Below are positions 1 to 6,185 of a stretch of 8,277 nucleotides of DNA, piece by piece. The translations under genes were made by a program, and so were the position numbers. The notes beneath the pieces were generated by a model. It did no database searches. It was not told the DNA's origin and saw only the letters and a program-made list of their open reading frames with translations. Location of the stretch: the NCBI GenBank assembly GCA_947378515.1, contig CANCKG010000016.1, positions 1-8,277 of the forward strand, read 5' to 3'. Source of the stretch: Gammaproteobacteria bacterium. Its GTDB lineage: Bacteria; Pseudomonadota; Gammaproteobacteria; CAISUE01. Numbering within the stretch: position 1 is the first letter of the stretch; each line of letters begins with the position of its first letter.

Positions 1-68
1 TCAGGTGTTAAAATGAGATCTTGATTTGCGTGAATAACTTCAGGATGGTAAATACGGCAAGTGCGCAT
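1..68 (-). CDS. rsmE: 16S rRNA (uracil-1498-N3)-methyltransferase RsmE, N-terminal fragment
   Basis: Only the first 22 codons lie in the window; the gene runs off the left edge. Reading leftward from the ATG at 68-66 gives MRTCRIYHPEVIHANQDLIL followed by TP, with no stop. RsmE proteins of gammaproteobacteria characteristically begin MR-x-x-RIYHP followed by a short hydrophilic stretch and a beta strand, and this matches. RsmE methylates U1498 of 16S rRNA in the assembled 30S subunit, using S-adenosylmethionine and a SPOUT knot fold; the knot would lie outside the window. The start is taken at the ATG because the motif begins there. No Shine-Dalgarno sequence precedes it; the upstream DNA is instead a TCTGTC-type repeat and hairpin. 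The identification rests on a short N-terminus and is moderately secure. Confidence 0.6.
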   Translation of the reverse strand, partial: MRTCRIYHPEVIHANQDLILTP

Positions 69-83
69 GACAGAGTTCGGAGG

Positions 84-131
84 ACAGATGACAGATGACA
101 GATATATATTTTCCTGTCTTCTGTCATCTGT
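84..131. repeat. 18-bp inverted repeat (hairpin) built from GACAGAT units
   Basis: Bases 84-101 (ACAGATGACAGATGACAG) pair with 114-131 (CTGTCTTCTGTCATCTGT) at 17 of 18 positions around a 12-base AT-rich loop. The arms consist of repeated GACAGAT/GACAGAA units. The hairpin lies between the 3' end of tRNA-Glu and the rsmE start. It lacks a U-tract on the minus strand, so it is not a standard intrinsic terminator, though it could act as an mRNA-stabilising or processing structure. Confidence 0.75.
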
Positions 132-141
132 TTTCTGAATA

Positions 142-217
142 TGGCGTCCCTACGGGGATTCGAACCCCGGTTACCGCCGTGAAAGGGCGATGTCCTAGGC
201 CTCTAGACGATGGGGAC
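142..217 (-). tRNA. tRNA-Glu(UUC)
   Basis: Read on the minus strand this is a 76-base tRNA with encoded CCA. It starts GTCCCCA, has D-arm GTCT...GGAC, anticodon arm TCGCC-CTTTCAC-GGCGG with anticodon TTC, T-arm CGGGG-TTCGAAT-CCCCG, and ends TAGGGAC-G-CCA. The body is nearly identical to E. coli tRNA-Glu. Position 6 (C) faces position 67 (A) in the acceptor stem, a non-Watson-Crick C-A pair that is unusual. It lies 124 bases after tRNA-Ala and has no convincing promoter of its own, so co-transcription with tRNA-Ala is likely. Confidence 0.96.
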
Positions 218-234
218 GGAGGCTTTTACTACTC

Positions 235-336
235 AGAGGACAAAGAATAAAAGACAGAGGACAGAAACACCTCAAACCATTCAATCAATACCTCTTTTTT
301 CAACTTAATAAAATTTAAGCTAAACTTCTGTCTTTT
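235..336. repeat. Degenerate GACAGA repeats with a 10-bp inverted pair between the tRNAs
   Basis: The spacer between the two tRNAs contains AGAGGACA (235-242) and AAGACAGAGGACAG (251-264), variants of the units that form the hairpin at 84-131. AAAAGACAGA (249-258) is the exact reverse complement of TCTGTCTTTT (327-336), so the spacer could fold on itself. No gene or clear promoter is seen here. Confidence 0.5.
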
Positions 337-341
337 GAACA

Positions 342-417
<76 letters not shown>

Positions 418-431
418 ACAACGAGTCGCAT

Positions 432-460
432 AGTTTAGCGATAGTTTAGTCACTTGTCAA
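432..460 (-). promoter_or_regulatory. Sigma-70 promoter for tRNA-Ala
   Basis: On the minus strand a perfect -35 hexamer TTGACA (460-455) is separated by 17 bases from TAAACT (437-432), which matches the -10 consensus at four of six positions. Transcription would begin near 425, about 8 bases ahead of the mature tRNA. The region after the -10 (ATGCGACTCG) is GC-rich, as in stringently controlled stable-RNA promoters. The string CTAAACTAT occurs twice here, so a second -10-like copy lies inside the spacer. Confidence 0.7.
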
Positions 461-480
461 ACATTTAGCAACAATTACAC

Positions 481-846
481 TTACTTTTCTGTACTACGCA
501 ATACCAAACGTTCACGGATCCGTGCTTTACGACCCCGTAGATCACGTAAATAATACAATTTGGATTGACGCACATCGCCACGACGCTTAACGACAATACT
601 GGCAATCATCTTACTGTGCGACTGAAATACGCGCTCTACACCTTCACCATGCGACATTTTACGAACCGTAAAGGCCGAATTCAAACCGCGATGACGACGG
701 CCAATAACGACGCCTTCAAATGCCTGGATTCGCTCACGCGCGCCTTCTTTGACTTTAACATTCACAACGACCGTATCACCGGCTGAAAAAACTGGAATAT
801 CGTGACGTAATTGTTCGGCTTCGATTGCATCAATAATTTTGCTCAT
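481..846 (-). CDS. rplS: 50S ribosomal protein L19
   Basis: This 121-residue protein matches L19 along its full length; E. coli L19 has about 115 residues. Diagnostic segments are [53 protein letters not shown] and [20 protein letters not shown]19 sits at the 30S-50S interface and contributes to intersubunit bridges. The start MSKIID is the usual L19 start. Only a weak GAG lies about 10 bases ahead of the ATG. The gene is last in the rpsP-rimM-trmD-rplS block, 39 bases after trmD, and is followed by tRNA-Ala with no clear intrinsic terminator in the 63-base gap. The last six residues extend slightly beyond the E. coli protein. Confidence 0.98.
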   Translation of the reverse strand: MSKIIDAIEAEQLRHDIPVFSAGDTVVVNVKVKEGARERIQAFEGVVIGRRHRGLNSAFTVRKMSHGEGVERVFQSHSKMIASIVVKRRGDVRQSKLYYLRDLRGRKARIRERLVLRSTEK

Positions 847-885
847 GAAAACATTACTCGTTGTTAATAAAATGGATGGTAAAAA

Positions 886-1575
886 TTACCGTAAATCTGG
901 ACGCCGTTGCCGCGTCCTAAGTAGCCGCTGTTGCTCTCGCCATTTAGCTATCCGCGAATGGTTACCACTTAGCAATACTTCAGGAACACCCGTACCTTCA
1001 AACACTTCTGGCCGCGTATAGTGCGGGCAATCCAACAAGGTTCGATTATCACTATCTTTCAAACTAAATGAATCTTGTCGCGCTGATTCAGGCTCATTCA
1101 AGACACCCGGTAGCAACCGGCTTAAAGCATCGATCAAGACCATCGCAGGCAATTCTCCACCGCTTAAGACATAATCACCAATCGACCATTCTTCATCAAC
1201 ATAACGATCGATGAACCGCTCGTCAATGCCTTCGTAACGTCCAGCAATGAAAATAAACGCCGATTCGTTAGCCATCGTTGTTATTGCGTCTTGCTTCAAC
1301 ACGCTACCTTGCGGTGACAAATAAATTACTTTTGTCGACTCTGGCACTAAGCTTTTAGCATGGGCAACCGCTTTACTTAAAGGTTCGGCCAACATCACCA
1401 TCCCAGGACCACCGCCATAAGGTCGATCATCAATTCGACGATAAGGATCGATGGTGAAATCCCGCGGGTTAACGACGCTTAACGTTAAACAATGCTTTTT
1501 CTGAGCAATGCCAGGCATTCCTACAGTTAAAGCACTAAACATTTCTGGAAAAATCGAAATGATAACAATATTCAT
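886..1575 (-). CDS. trmD: tRNA (guanine-37-N1)-methyltransferase TrmD
   Basis: TrmD methylates N1 of G37, next to the anticodon, in tRNAs read at CNN and related codons, preventing +1 frameshifts; it uses S-adenosylmethionine. The 229-residue product starts [13 protein letters not shown]. It contains [12 protein letters not shown] (50-61), LSPQG (86-90), [13 protein letters not shown] (110-122), and the knot segment [20 protein letters not shown] (131-150). QDSF follows, with the likely catalytic Asp at 168, then [15 protein letters not shown]. The ATG at 1575 is chosen because it begins the conserved first strand; it lies one base after the rimM stop, suggesting translational coupling. An upstream in-frame TTG at 1602 would add nine unrelated residues. 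The C-terminus stops right after RRPDLR, about 25 residues short of the E. coli enzyme (about 255). Confidence 0.97.
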   Translation of the reverse strand: MNIVIISIFPEMFSALTVGMPGIAQKKHCLTLSVVNPRDFTIDPYRRIDDRPYGGGPGMVMLAEPLSKAVAHAKSLVPESTKVIYLSPQGSVLKQDAITTMANESAFIFIAGRYEGIDERFIDRYVDEEWSIGDYVLSGGELPAMVLIDALSRLLPGVLNEPESARQDSFSLKDSDNRTLLDCPHYTRPEVFEGTGVPEVLLSGNHSRIAKWREQQRLLRTRQRRPDLR

Positions 1576-1576
1576 C

Positions 1577-2104
1577 TTACAACTCGTCAGGCCAGTCGAC
1601 AAGAATCAAACCCGCGACTTTATCCACCTGCTTAATGACTTGTTTGGGCAGATAAGGCACACAATGAATTTTTTTACCTTCGATATACAGAACATCGTTA
1701 GCACCTGTCGCTAGCATCGATGTCACTATACCCAACGCGACACCGTCAATATTTTCAACTCGTAAACCCACTAAGTCTTGCCAATAATAGTCACCTTTTT
1801 TTAAAGGCAGCAATTGCTTGCGTTGAATATAGAGTTCTTTATTGCATAAATGCTCGGTGACTTCTCGGCTGTGTAAACCTTCAAAATGCACAACTAAGAC
1901 TTTAGCCTGTCTTTGGTGTAGATCACAGATCAATGGCACAAAACCAGCCGCACTATCGATAAACCAAGGGCGGTATTTTAAAATATTGTCAAAGGGCTCA
2001 GTAAAAGAATGTAATTTTAAATAGCCTTTTAAACCGTGTACTGCCCCTAACTTCGCCGCCAACAAATACTGAGTTGGCGATTTCGTTAAATGGACGTCAC
2101 TCAA
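1577..2104 (-). CDS. rimM: Ribosome maturation factor RimM
   Basis: RimM binds ribosomal protein S19 and helps mature the 30S head domain and process 16S rRNA. The 175-residue product has the usual two parts. The N-terminal beta-barrel includes [20 protein letters not shown] (15-34). The C-terminal PRC barrel includes [35 protein letters not shown], the segment [13 protein letters not shown] and a closing [11 protein letters not shown]. The start codon is TTG at 2104, sharing four bases (TTGA) with the rpsP stop, which implies translational coupling. No later ATG or GTG would keep the conserved first strand. E. coli RimM is about 182 residues, so the length is normal. It is followed one base later by trmD. 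Confidence 0.96.
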   Translation of the reverse strand: MSDVHLTKSPTQYLLAAKLGAVHGLKGYLKLHSFTEPFDNILKYRPWFIDSAAGFVPLICDLHQRQAKVLVVHFEGLHSREVTEHLCNKELYIQRKQLLPLKKGDYYWQDLVGLRVENIDGVALGIVTSMLATGANDVLYIEGKKIHCVPYLPKQVIKQVDKVAGLILVDWPDEL

Positions 2105-2349
2105 GCGACAGCTTCAGCATCAAGAATTAAATTGCTAACGCGGTCCGAAGGTTGAGCACCCACACCTAACCAATAAGCCAAACGCACTTGATCCAGCTGT
2201 AAACGCACTTCACCACCTGTAGCGATAGGATTGTAAAAACCCAAACGCTCAAGGTAGCTACCATCACGTGGATTACGGCTGTCGGTTGCAACGATATGAT
2301 AAAACGGACGCTTTTTTGCGCCACCACGAGCTAAACGAATAACGACCAT
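2101..2349 (-). CDS. rpsP: 30S ribosomal protein S16
   Basis: An 82-residue S16, the same length as the E. coli protein. It opens [20 protein letters not shown], followed by [20 protein letters not shown] and later [14 protein letters not shown]16 binds 16S rRNA and stabilises the 5' domain of the 30S subunit. The ATG at 2349 is chosen because it gives the standard MVxIRLAR start; an upstream in-frame start at 2373 would add eight residues foreign to the family. AGGG about ten bases upstream may act as the ribosome binding site. First gene of the operon, with a strong promoter at 2394-2422 and a leader of roughly 40 bases. The stop overlaps the rimM start. Confidence 0.98.
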   Translation of the reverse strand: MVVIRLARGGAKKRPFYHIVATDSRNPRDGSYLERLGFYNPIATGGEVRLQLDQVRLAYWLGVGAQPSDRVSNLILDAEAVA

Positions 2350-2393
2350 GCTAAAAAACCCTGATAAATTCAAAAATTCGGACGAAGCCGAGC

Positions 2394-2422
2394 ATTATAC
2401 CTTTTTAATTATTTTTTGACAA
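2394..2422 (-). promoter_or_regulatory. Sigma-70 promoter of the rpsP operon
   Basis: On the minus strand TTGTCA (2422-2417; five of six consensus bases) is followed by a 17-base AT-rich spacer and a perfect TATAAT (2399-2394). The start point would fall near 2387, in the GC-rich stretch GCTCGGC, a discriminator type linked to stringent control of ribosomal genes. Confidence 0.85.
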
Positions 2423-2444
2423 GATGATCGTATCTGTCAAAAAA
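2412..2444. promoter_or_regulatory. Inverted repeat overlapping the rpsP -35 box (possible operator)
   Basis: TTTTTTGACA (2412-2421) is the exact reverse complement of TGTCAAAAAA (2435-2444). The symmetry continues inward as AGAT/ATCT with one bulged base. The left arm contains the -35 box of the rpsP promoter. The T-tract is 5' and the A-tract 3' on both strands, which is the reverse of an intrinsic terminator, so a protein-binding site or an AT-rich UP-like element fits better. The binding protein is unknown. Confidence 0.5.
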
Positions 2445-2461
2445 AGCCATATCCACTGCCA

Positions 2462-2938
2462 TTACTTTCCACTTACCGCAGCATCAATTCTGACCGTCGC
2501 CCTCGGCGCAACTTTTACACTGACTAAAGCCGCTGCATCACACAGATAAGCATCTCCACGCATCGCGTGCAGATAAACGCTCGTAGCTGGCGTAATTGCC
2601 ACTACGGTATCACGCTCAGTGATAATATCAACATTTTTAAGCTGCATATTTTGATACGTAGTTTGATGATCAGTGAGCACAAACAAATTACCACCCAAGT
2701 TGGCAGTGCTATTTTTTAATTGATTCAATTGATCAGCTTGAATGGTTTGATGTGAACGATAAGCGAAATCCACCCCCTTACTCGCTTCAACCGCTAGTGT
2801 TTTAAGGAAGTGACATGATGCTGGCGGCGAAGCCGTTGTCGTTACGACGCGGGTAGCTGCCGGCTTCAAAGGAGTTACCGACGCACAAGACGCCACCAAC
2901 AGCGCCGTACCACAGCAAACCCATAATTTAATTGTCAT
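2462..2938 (-). CDS. Small lipoprotein, possibly DUF4156-like
   Basis: A 158-residue predicted lipoprotein. The start at 2938 is chosen because a perfect AAGGAG lies six bases upstream and a type II signal peptide begins there: MTIKLWVCCGTALLVAS then Cys18 in the lipobox VASC. Residue 19 is Ala rather than Asp, so sorting to the outer membrane is expected. An alanine/threonine/proline-rich linker (about 19-41) leads to a domain with Cys42, KNSTANLGGNLFVLT (76-90) and GDAYLCDAAAL (128-138). The pattern of a Cys near the start, 'N-x-A-x-x-LGGN' and a late 'G-x-AY-x-C' resembles the DUF4156 family, whose function is unknown. Cys42 and Cys133 could form a disulfide. The gene stands alone between the murD operon and the rpsP promoter; no convincing promoter is seen. 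The family call is tentative; the lipoprotein call is firm. Confidence 0.8.
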   Translation of the reverse strand: MTIKLWVCCGTALLVASCASVTPLKPAATRVVTTTASPPASCHFLKTLAVEASKGVDFAYRSHQTIQADQLNQLKNSTANLGGNLFVLTDHQTTYQNMQLKNVDIITERDTVVAITPATSVYLHAMRGDAYLCDAAALVSVKVAPRATVRIDAAVSGK

Positions 2939-2944
2939 TGAATA

Positions 2945-2950
2945 CTCCTT
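2945..2950 (-). promoter_or_regulatory. Strong ribosome binding site of the lipoprotein gene
   Basis: AAGGAG on the minus strand lies six bases ahead of the ATG at 2938. It decides this start over an in-frame codon 33 bases upstream, which would bury the signal peptide behind eleven extra residues. Confidence 0.85.
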
Positions 2951-2978
2951 CAAAATAATAGCATAAGGCAATGGTAAC

Positions 2979-3012
2979 TATACCCATCGCATCTCAAGGT
3001 GCGATGGGTATA
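2979..3012. repeat. 13-bp perfect palindrome
   Basis: TATACCCATCGCA (2979-2991) pairs exactly with TGCGATGGGTATA (3000-3012) around eight bases, of which two more can pair to leave a TCAA loop. It lies 41 bases ahead of the lipoprotein start and 4 bases from the target duplication of the element at 3024-3172. It has no U-tract. It could be a stand-alone palindromic repeat or an end of the murD transcript. Confidence 0.7.
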
Positions 3013-3023
3013 TAACTAAAATA

Positions 3024-3172
3024 GTATCCATTCAGCACTGTGCGCGGGAAACCCGCGCTAGTGCAGGTTAAGGGGGAGAATCGCGGTTCTCCCCCTTAAC
3101 AATCCCCCATCGCTGCCAGTCGCCACTGGCGTAGATCTACGCGAGAAATAGGAAAATGTGGTGAATGGATAC
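3024..3172. mobile_element. 149-bp MITE-like element with 15-bp inverted ends and 8-bp target duplication
   Basis: The left end GTATCCATTCAGCAC (3024-3038) and the right end GTGGTGAATGGATAC (3158-3172) are inverted copies matching at 14 of 15 positions. Directly outside lie two identical octamers CTAAAATA (3016-3023 and 3173-3180), the expected target-site duplication. Inside are the hairpin GCGCGGG-AAA-CCCGCGC (3042-3058), a 14-bp perfect inverted repeat GTTAAGGGGGAGAA (3067-3080) / TTCTCCCCCTTAAC (3087-3100), the hairpin GCCAGT-CGCC-ACTGGC (3115-3130) and the palindrome GCGTAGATCTACGC (3129-3142). There is no coding capacity, so it is non-autonomous and would need a transposase encoded elsewhere. 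Part of it recurs at 8088-8126. Confidence 0.75.
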
Positions 3173-3184
3173 CTAAAATAGAGC

Positions 3185-3218
3185 TATACCGCTCGCCATT
3201 CAAGATGCGAGGTTAGTG
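3185..3218. repeat. Degenerate second copy of the 2979-3012 palindrome
   Basis: Aligned without gaps, this segment matches 2979-3012 at about 22 of 34 positions, sharing TATACC, TCAAG and TGCGA. Its arms no longer pair well apart from a short CTCGC/GCGAG stem. It lies immediately downstream of the murD stop and could also serve as a weak 3'-end hairpin for that transcript. Confidence 0.35.
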
Positions 3219-3220
3219 CT

Positions 3221-4567
3221 TTAATGTACACCTATGGCGGGTGGTATATTAATAACTAGCTCAACAAATTGCGTACCACGCGCTTCAAAATTCTTAAACA
3301 TATCTAAGCTGGCACAAGCCGGGGATAATAAAACACAGTTGCCGGCTTCTCCCATGCGCCTGGCTACCGCCACTGCTTCTGCCAAACTGGTCACAACGAA
3401 AATTATCGCACAGCCTTTCAAGAGCTGCTGCAAATAATCAGCCGCTTCACCTAAAACAATGACGATTTTACAGGTGCGTTCAACAACTGCGACTAAAGGC
3501 GTAAAATCTTGCCCCTTACTCACCCCGCCAGCAATCAGAATAAGGTTTTTTTGGGTGCCAAGCCCGTTTAAAGCAGCGAGAGTAGCACCAACATTGGTAC
3601 CCTTGGAATCGTTATACCAAGTGACTTGATCACATTCTCTTACGAATTGACAGCGGTGCGCTAAGCCAGGAAAGGTACTTAAGGCATCGATCATTGCAGG
3701 AATTGCTAACTGCAACGAAAACCCCAATGCTAAAGCCGCTAGTGCATTTAACGCATTGTGACGGCCTTTGATCGGCAAACGTTTAACGGCCAGAATATTG
3801 TGCGCACCACAGGCTAAGTAACACTCACCATCTATCGTACGCAAGCCACATTCGCGCTCATTGACAGGTTCATCATAGCCAAAACTAAAGCATTGGGTTG
3901 GCGTAATAGCAGTAGGCCATGTTAAGGGTTCATCACGATTTAAAATGCACTGCTTAGCCTGATGATAGATCACGTGTTTAGCACTTAAATAAGCGTTCAT
4001 CGAACCGTGTCGATCTAAATGATCGATCGAAATATTCAACAGCACCGCTACGTGGGCTTGCAGTGACACAGTCGTTTCCAGTTGAAAACTGGATAATTCC
4101 AACACATAGTAATCAGGCACCGGCTCGAGCAATAAATCTAACGCGGGCGTGCCGATATTGCCACCGACCAAGACTTTATAGCCAGCCGCTTGCAGCATCA
4201 GTGCGATTAACGTGGTGACGGTGCCTTTGGCATTGGTACCGGTAATGCCGATAATCGGTGCTTTAGCCTGCTGCACAAATAATTCGATATCGCCAATAAT
4301 GGGAATGCCGGCGGTTCGCGCTTGATCCAAGAGTGGGCTGTGCGAATCTAAACCTGGACTAACGATAATTTGGCTTGCCGCTAATAAAGCTTCAGGTAAC
4401 AAAGGGCCCAGATGAAGATTAAAGTCTACGTATTGCTGCTTAAATTCACTCAAACCCGGTGGATTTAAGCGCGTGTCAAAGATTTCAGCTGCCAGATTCA
4501 AGCGTTGACAATAACGTAAGATGGATAGGCCAGAGGCGCCGAGGCCAAGGATAAATAAAGGCTTCAT
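3221..4567 (-). CDS. murD: UDP-N-acetylmuramoyl-L-alanine--D-glutamate ligase
   Basis: MurD is the cytoplasmic, ATP-dependent ligase that adds D-glutamate to UDP-MurNAc-L-Ala. The 448-residue product (E. coli about 438) shows the three Mur-ligase domains. An N-terminal Rossmann part has GLGASGLS (8-15). The central ATPase has GITGTNAKGT (107-116, Lys114), LELSSFQLE (156-164), and NISIDHLDRH with AK at 196-197, the usual carbamylated lysine. The C-terminal domain has GRHNALNALAAL, NDSKGTNVGATL (319-330) and LLSPACASLDMFKNFEARG (413-431). The P-loop has Ala and Gly where Gly and Ser/Thr are common (GTNGKST). The ATG at 4567 shares one base with the preceding stop (TAATG); a TTG twelve bases upstream is less likely. 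It is fourth in the xseA operon and not beside mraY, ftsW or other cell-wall genes. Confidence 0.96.
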   Translation of the reverse strand: MKPLFILGLGASGLSILRYCQRLNLAAEIFDTRLNPPGLSEFKQQYVDFNLHLGPLLPEALLAASQIIVSPGLDSHSPLLDQARTAGIPIIGDIELFVQQAKAPIIGITGTNAKGTVTTLIALMLQAAGYKVLVGGNIGTPALDLLLEPVPDYYVLELSSFQLETTVSLQAHVAVLLNISIDHLDRHGSMNAYLSAKHVIYHQAKQCILNRDEPLTWPTAITPTQCFSFGYDEPVNERECGLRTIDGECYLACGAHNILAVKRLPIKGRHNALNALAALALGFSLQLAIPAMIDALSTFPGLAHRCQFVRECDQVTWYNDSKGTNVGATLAALNGLGTQKNLILIAGGVSKGQDFTPLVAVVERTCKIVIVLGEAADYLQQLLKGCAIIFVVTSLAEAVAVARRMGEAGNCVLLSPACASLDMFKNFEARGTQFVELVINIPPAIGVH

Positions 4568-5952
4568 TAACAGTACCAAGCTTCGAGTAAGGCAAAGGCT
4601 GCTCGCAAACCCATCACTTCACCGCCGGCGGGCTTGCCGCTGGACGTGCTGGGATTAAACGCCATGATATCAAAATGCGCCCAGAGAATCGTGTTAGGCA
4701 CGAAAGCTTGTAAAAACAACGCTGCTGTAATCGCACCGGCATAACTACTACTGCCGGCATTATTCAAATCGGCGATAGCACTTTTGAACAAATGCTTATA
4801 ATTTTGAAATAACGGCAAGCGCCAACTGGGATCTTGCACTGCATCTGCGGCGGTTTGTAACGCATAGGCCAAGGTATCATCATTGCTGAAATAAGCGGCA
4901 ATCTCCGTGCCAACGGCGATTCTAGCCGCGCCTGTTAAAGTTGCAAAATCAATGATTACTGCCGGGTTTTCTGAGCTGGCTTCGGTTAGCGCATCGGCTA
5001 GCACTAAGCGACCTTCAGCATCGGTATTGCCAATTTCCACGCTTAAGCCTTGCCTGGAGATCAAAATATCCCCTGGATGAAAAGCATCACTCCCGATAGC
5101 ATTCTCGACCGCTGGGATCAACACTCGCAAACACACCGGCAATTGTTGCTGCAAAATCAATTGCGCCAAGCCTAAGACATGCGCCGCGCCCCCCATGTCT
5201 TTCTTCATGAATTGCATGCCACTGGCCGGCTTAATATCCAAGCCGCCGCTATCAAAACAAACCCCCTTACCCACGAGCGTCACCTTGGGCAAATGACTAT
5301 CGCCAAAGCGTAAATCGATCAAGCGCGGCGGGTGAATACTGGCTCTACCAACTGCGTGAATCAGCGGATAATTGTGGGTTAATAACGCAGCACCGATGAT
5401 TTGGTGGCAGTGACCGTGGTAGTGATCGGCTAAACCCTCGGCTAAGGCACCTAAATGCTGCGGCATCATATCGGTCGCGGGTGTATTGATTAAATCACGC
5501 ACCCAGTAACTGGCGCGTAATTCAGCGTGTAATTTTGCTTGATCAATAGTGGCTGCCAAAACTAATTGCCCACAGGCTCGCGGTGCCTTTTTATAACGCG
5601 TGAATTGATAGGCACCCAAACCCCAGCCGAGACTGAGTAAATATAAATCTTGGCTAGAAAAAGCTTCCTCATTAGCAACAGCATAAGCCTTAAGCGGTAA
5701 AGCAACCGCTAACTTACCCAGAGCATAAAGATTGATGACAGGTTCGAGGCCAACAACCACAAAGGCGATTTGACCATCGCTATTGGGCGCTAAGCACCAT
5801 TGTTTAGGCTTAGCACTAAAGTCAGCGGCGCTTAACCACGCCCGATGTGCCGGTGTTTGCGCGGCTAAAAAGGCGGGCCAAGTAGTCGAACTCAGTAAAA
5901 ACAGTGGCGTGGCGGGTGTTTGCTCGCTAAAACAAGCTAGGTCTTGATTCAT
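4567..5952 (-). CDS. M17-family leucyl aminopeptidase (cytosol aminopeptidase)
   Basis: A 461-residue M17 metallopeptidase that removes N-terminal residues from peptides using two metal ions. The catalytic C-terminal domain is fully recognisable: VTLVGKGVCFDSGGLDIKP (225-242) and MKKDMGG (249-255), then NTDAEGRLVLADAL (309-322). Likely metal ligands are Lys229, Asp234, Asp252, Asp311 and Glu313; catalytic Lys241 and Arg315 are present. All keep the same spacing as in E. coli PepA. The N-terminal domain (1-150) is diverged. At 461 residues it is shorter than PepA (about 503), and it fits the looser 'leucyl aminopeptidase family' group, so no symbol is given. The start overlaps the xseB stop by four bases (ATGA), and the stop overlaps murD by one. 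Roles could include peptide turnover or processing of peptidoglycan-derived peptides; the latter is inference from its neighbour. Confidence 0.93.
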   Translation of the reverse strand: MNQDLACFSEQTPATPLFLLSSTTWPAFLAAQTPAHRAWLSAADFSAKPKQWCLAPNSDGQIAFVVVGLEPVINLYALGKLAVALPLKAYAVANEEAFSSQDLYLLSLGWGLGAYQFTRYKKAPRACGQLVLAATIDQAKLHAELRASYWVRDLINTPATDMMPQHLGALAEGLADHYHGHCHQIIGAALLTHNYPLIHAVGRASIHPPRLIDLRFGDSHLPKVTLVGKGVCFDSGGLDIKPASGMQFMKKDMGGAAHVLGLAQLILQQQLPVCLRVLIPAVENAIGSDAFHPGDILISRQGLSVEIGNTDAEGRLVLADALTEASSENPAVIIDFATLTGAARIAVGTEIAAYFSNDDTLAYALQTAADAVQDPSWRLPLFQNYKHLFKSAIADLNNAGSSSYAGAITAALFLQAFVPNTILWAHFDIMAFNPSTSSGKPAGGEVMGLRAAFALLEAWYC

Positions 5953-6182
5953 GAAGCATCTTCTTGGTTAGCACCATCGGTTTGAGGCAAATATTCTTTT
6001 AAGGCTAACTGCACTGATTCTAAACGACTCTTACAAATTTTATAGGCTTTAGTCGCTTCTTCTAACATCGGAATCAATTCATCGACATTAGGCTCACGTT
6101 GATTGCGCAAGGTTTCGGCGATATTTTTCAATGTTTCATAACTTTTAGTAAAATTTTCAGTAACTGTATCGGGGCTTTTCAT
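5949..6182 (-). CDS. xseB: Exodeoxyribonuclease VII small subunit
   Basis: A 77-residue, highly charged helical protein of the length usual for XseB (E. coli 80). The pattern NFTKSYETLKNIAETLRNQR, then VDELIPMLEEATKAYKICKS and RLESVQLAL follows the family scheme 'F-E-x-x-L-x-x-L-x-x-I-V ... LEESL-x-x-YE-x-G-x-x-L-x-x-x-C-x-x-x-L-x-x-AE'. Several small subunits wrap the C-terminal helices of XseA to form active exonuclease VII. It starts three bases after the xseA stop, with AAGG seven bases ahead of the ATG, and overlaps the aminopeptidase gene by four bases. Having both subunits adjacent fits co-production; in E. coli they are unlinked. The sequence is diverged, but the context makes the call firm. 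Confidence 0.9.
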   Translation of the reverse strand: MKSPDTVTENFTKSYETLKNIAETLRNQREPNVDELIPMLEEATKAYKICKSRLESVQLALKEYLPQTDGANQEDAS

Positions 6183-6185
6183 GGT

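Noticed and set aside
84..131. Rho-independent terminator of tRNA-Glu
   Set aside because: The stem is long, but on the minus strand it is followed by CCTCCG rather than a run of T.
2412..2444. Bidirectional intrinsic terminator
   Set aside because: The T-tract precedes and the A-tract follows the stem on both strands, the opposite of what an intrinsic terminator needs.
2959..3000. Promoter of the lipoprotein gene (TATAGT or TATTAT as -10)
   Set aside because: Neither candidate has a recognisable -35 hexamer at 16-18 bases, and the second would place the start inside the ribosome binding site.
4568..4579. Upstream TTG start for murD adding four residues
   Set aside because: The ATG at 4567 directly precedes the conserved first strand and gives a tight TAATG junction with the aminopeptidase stop.
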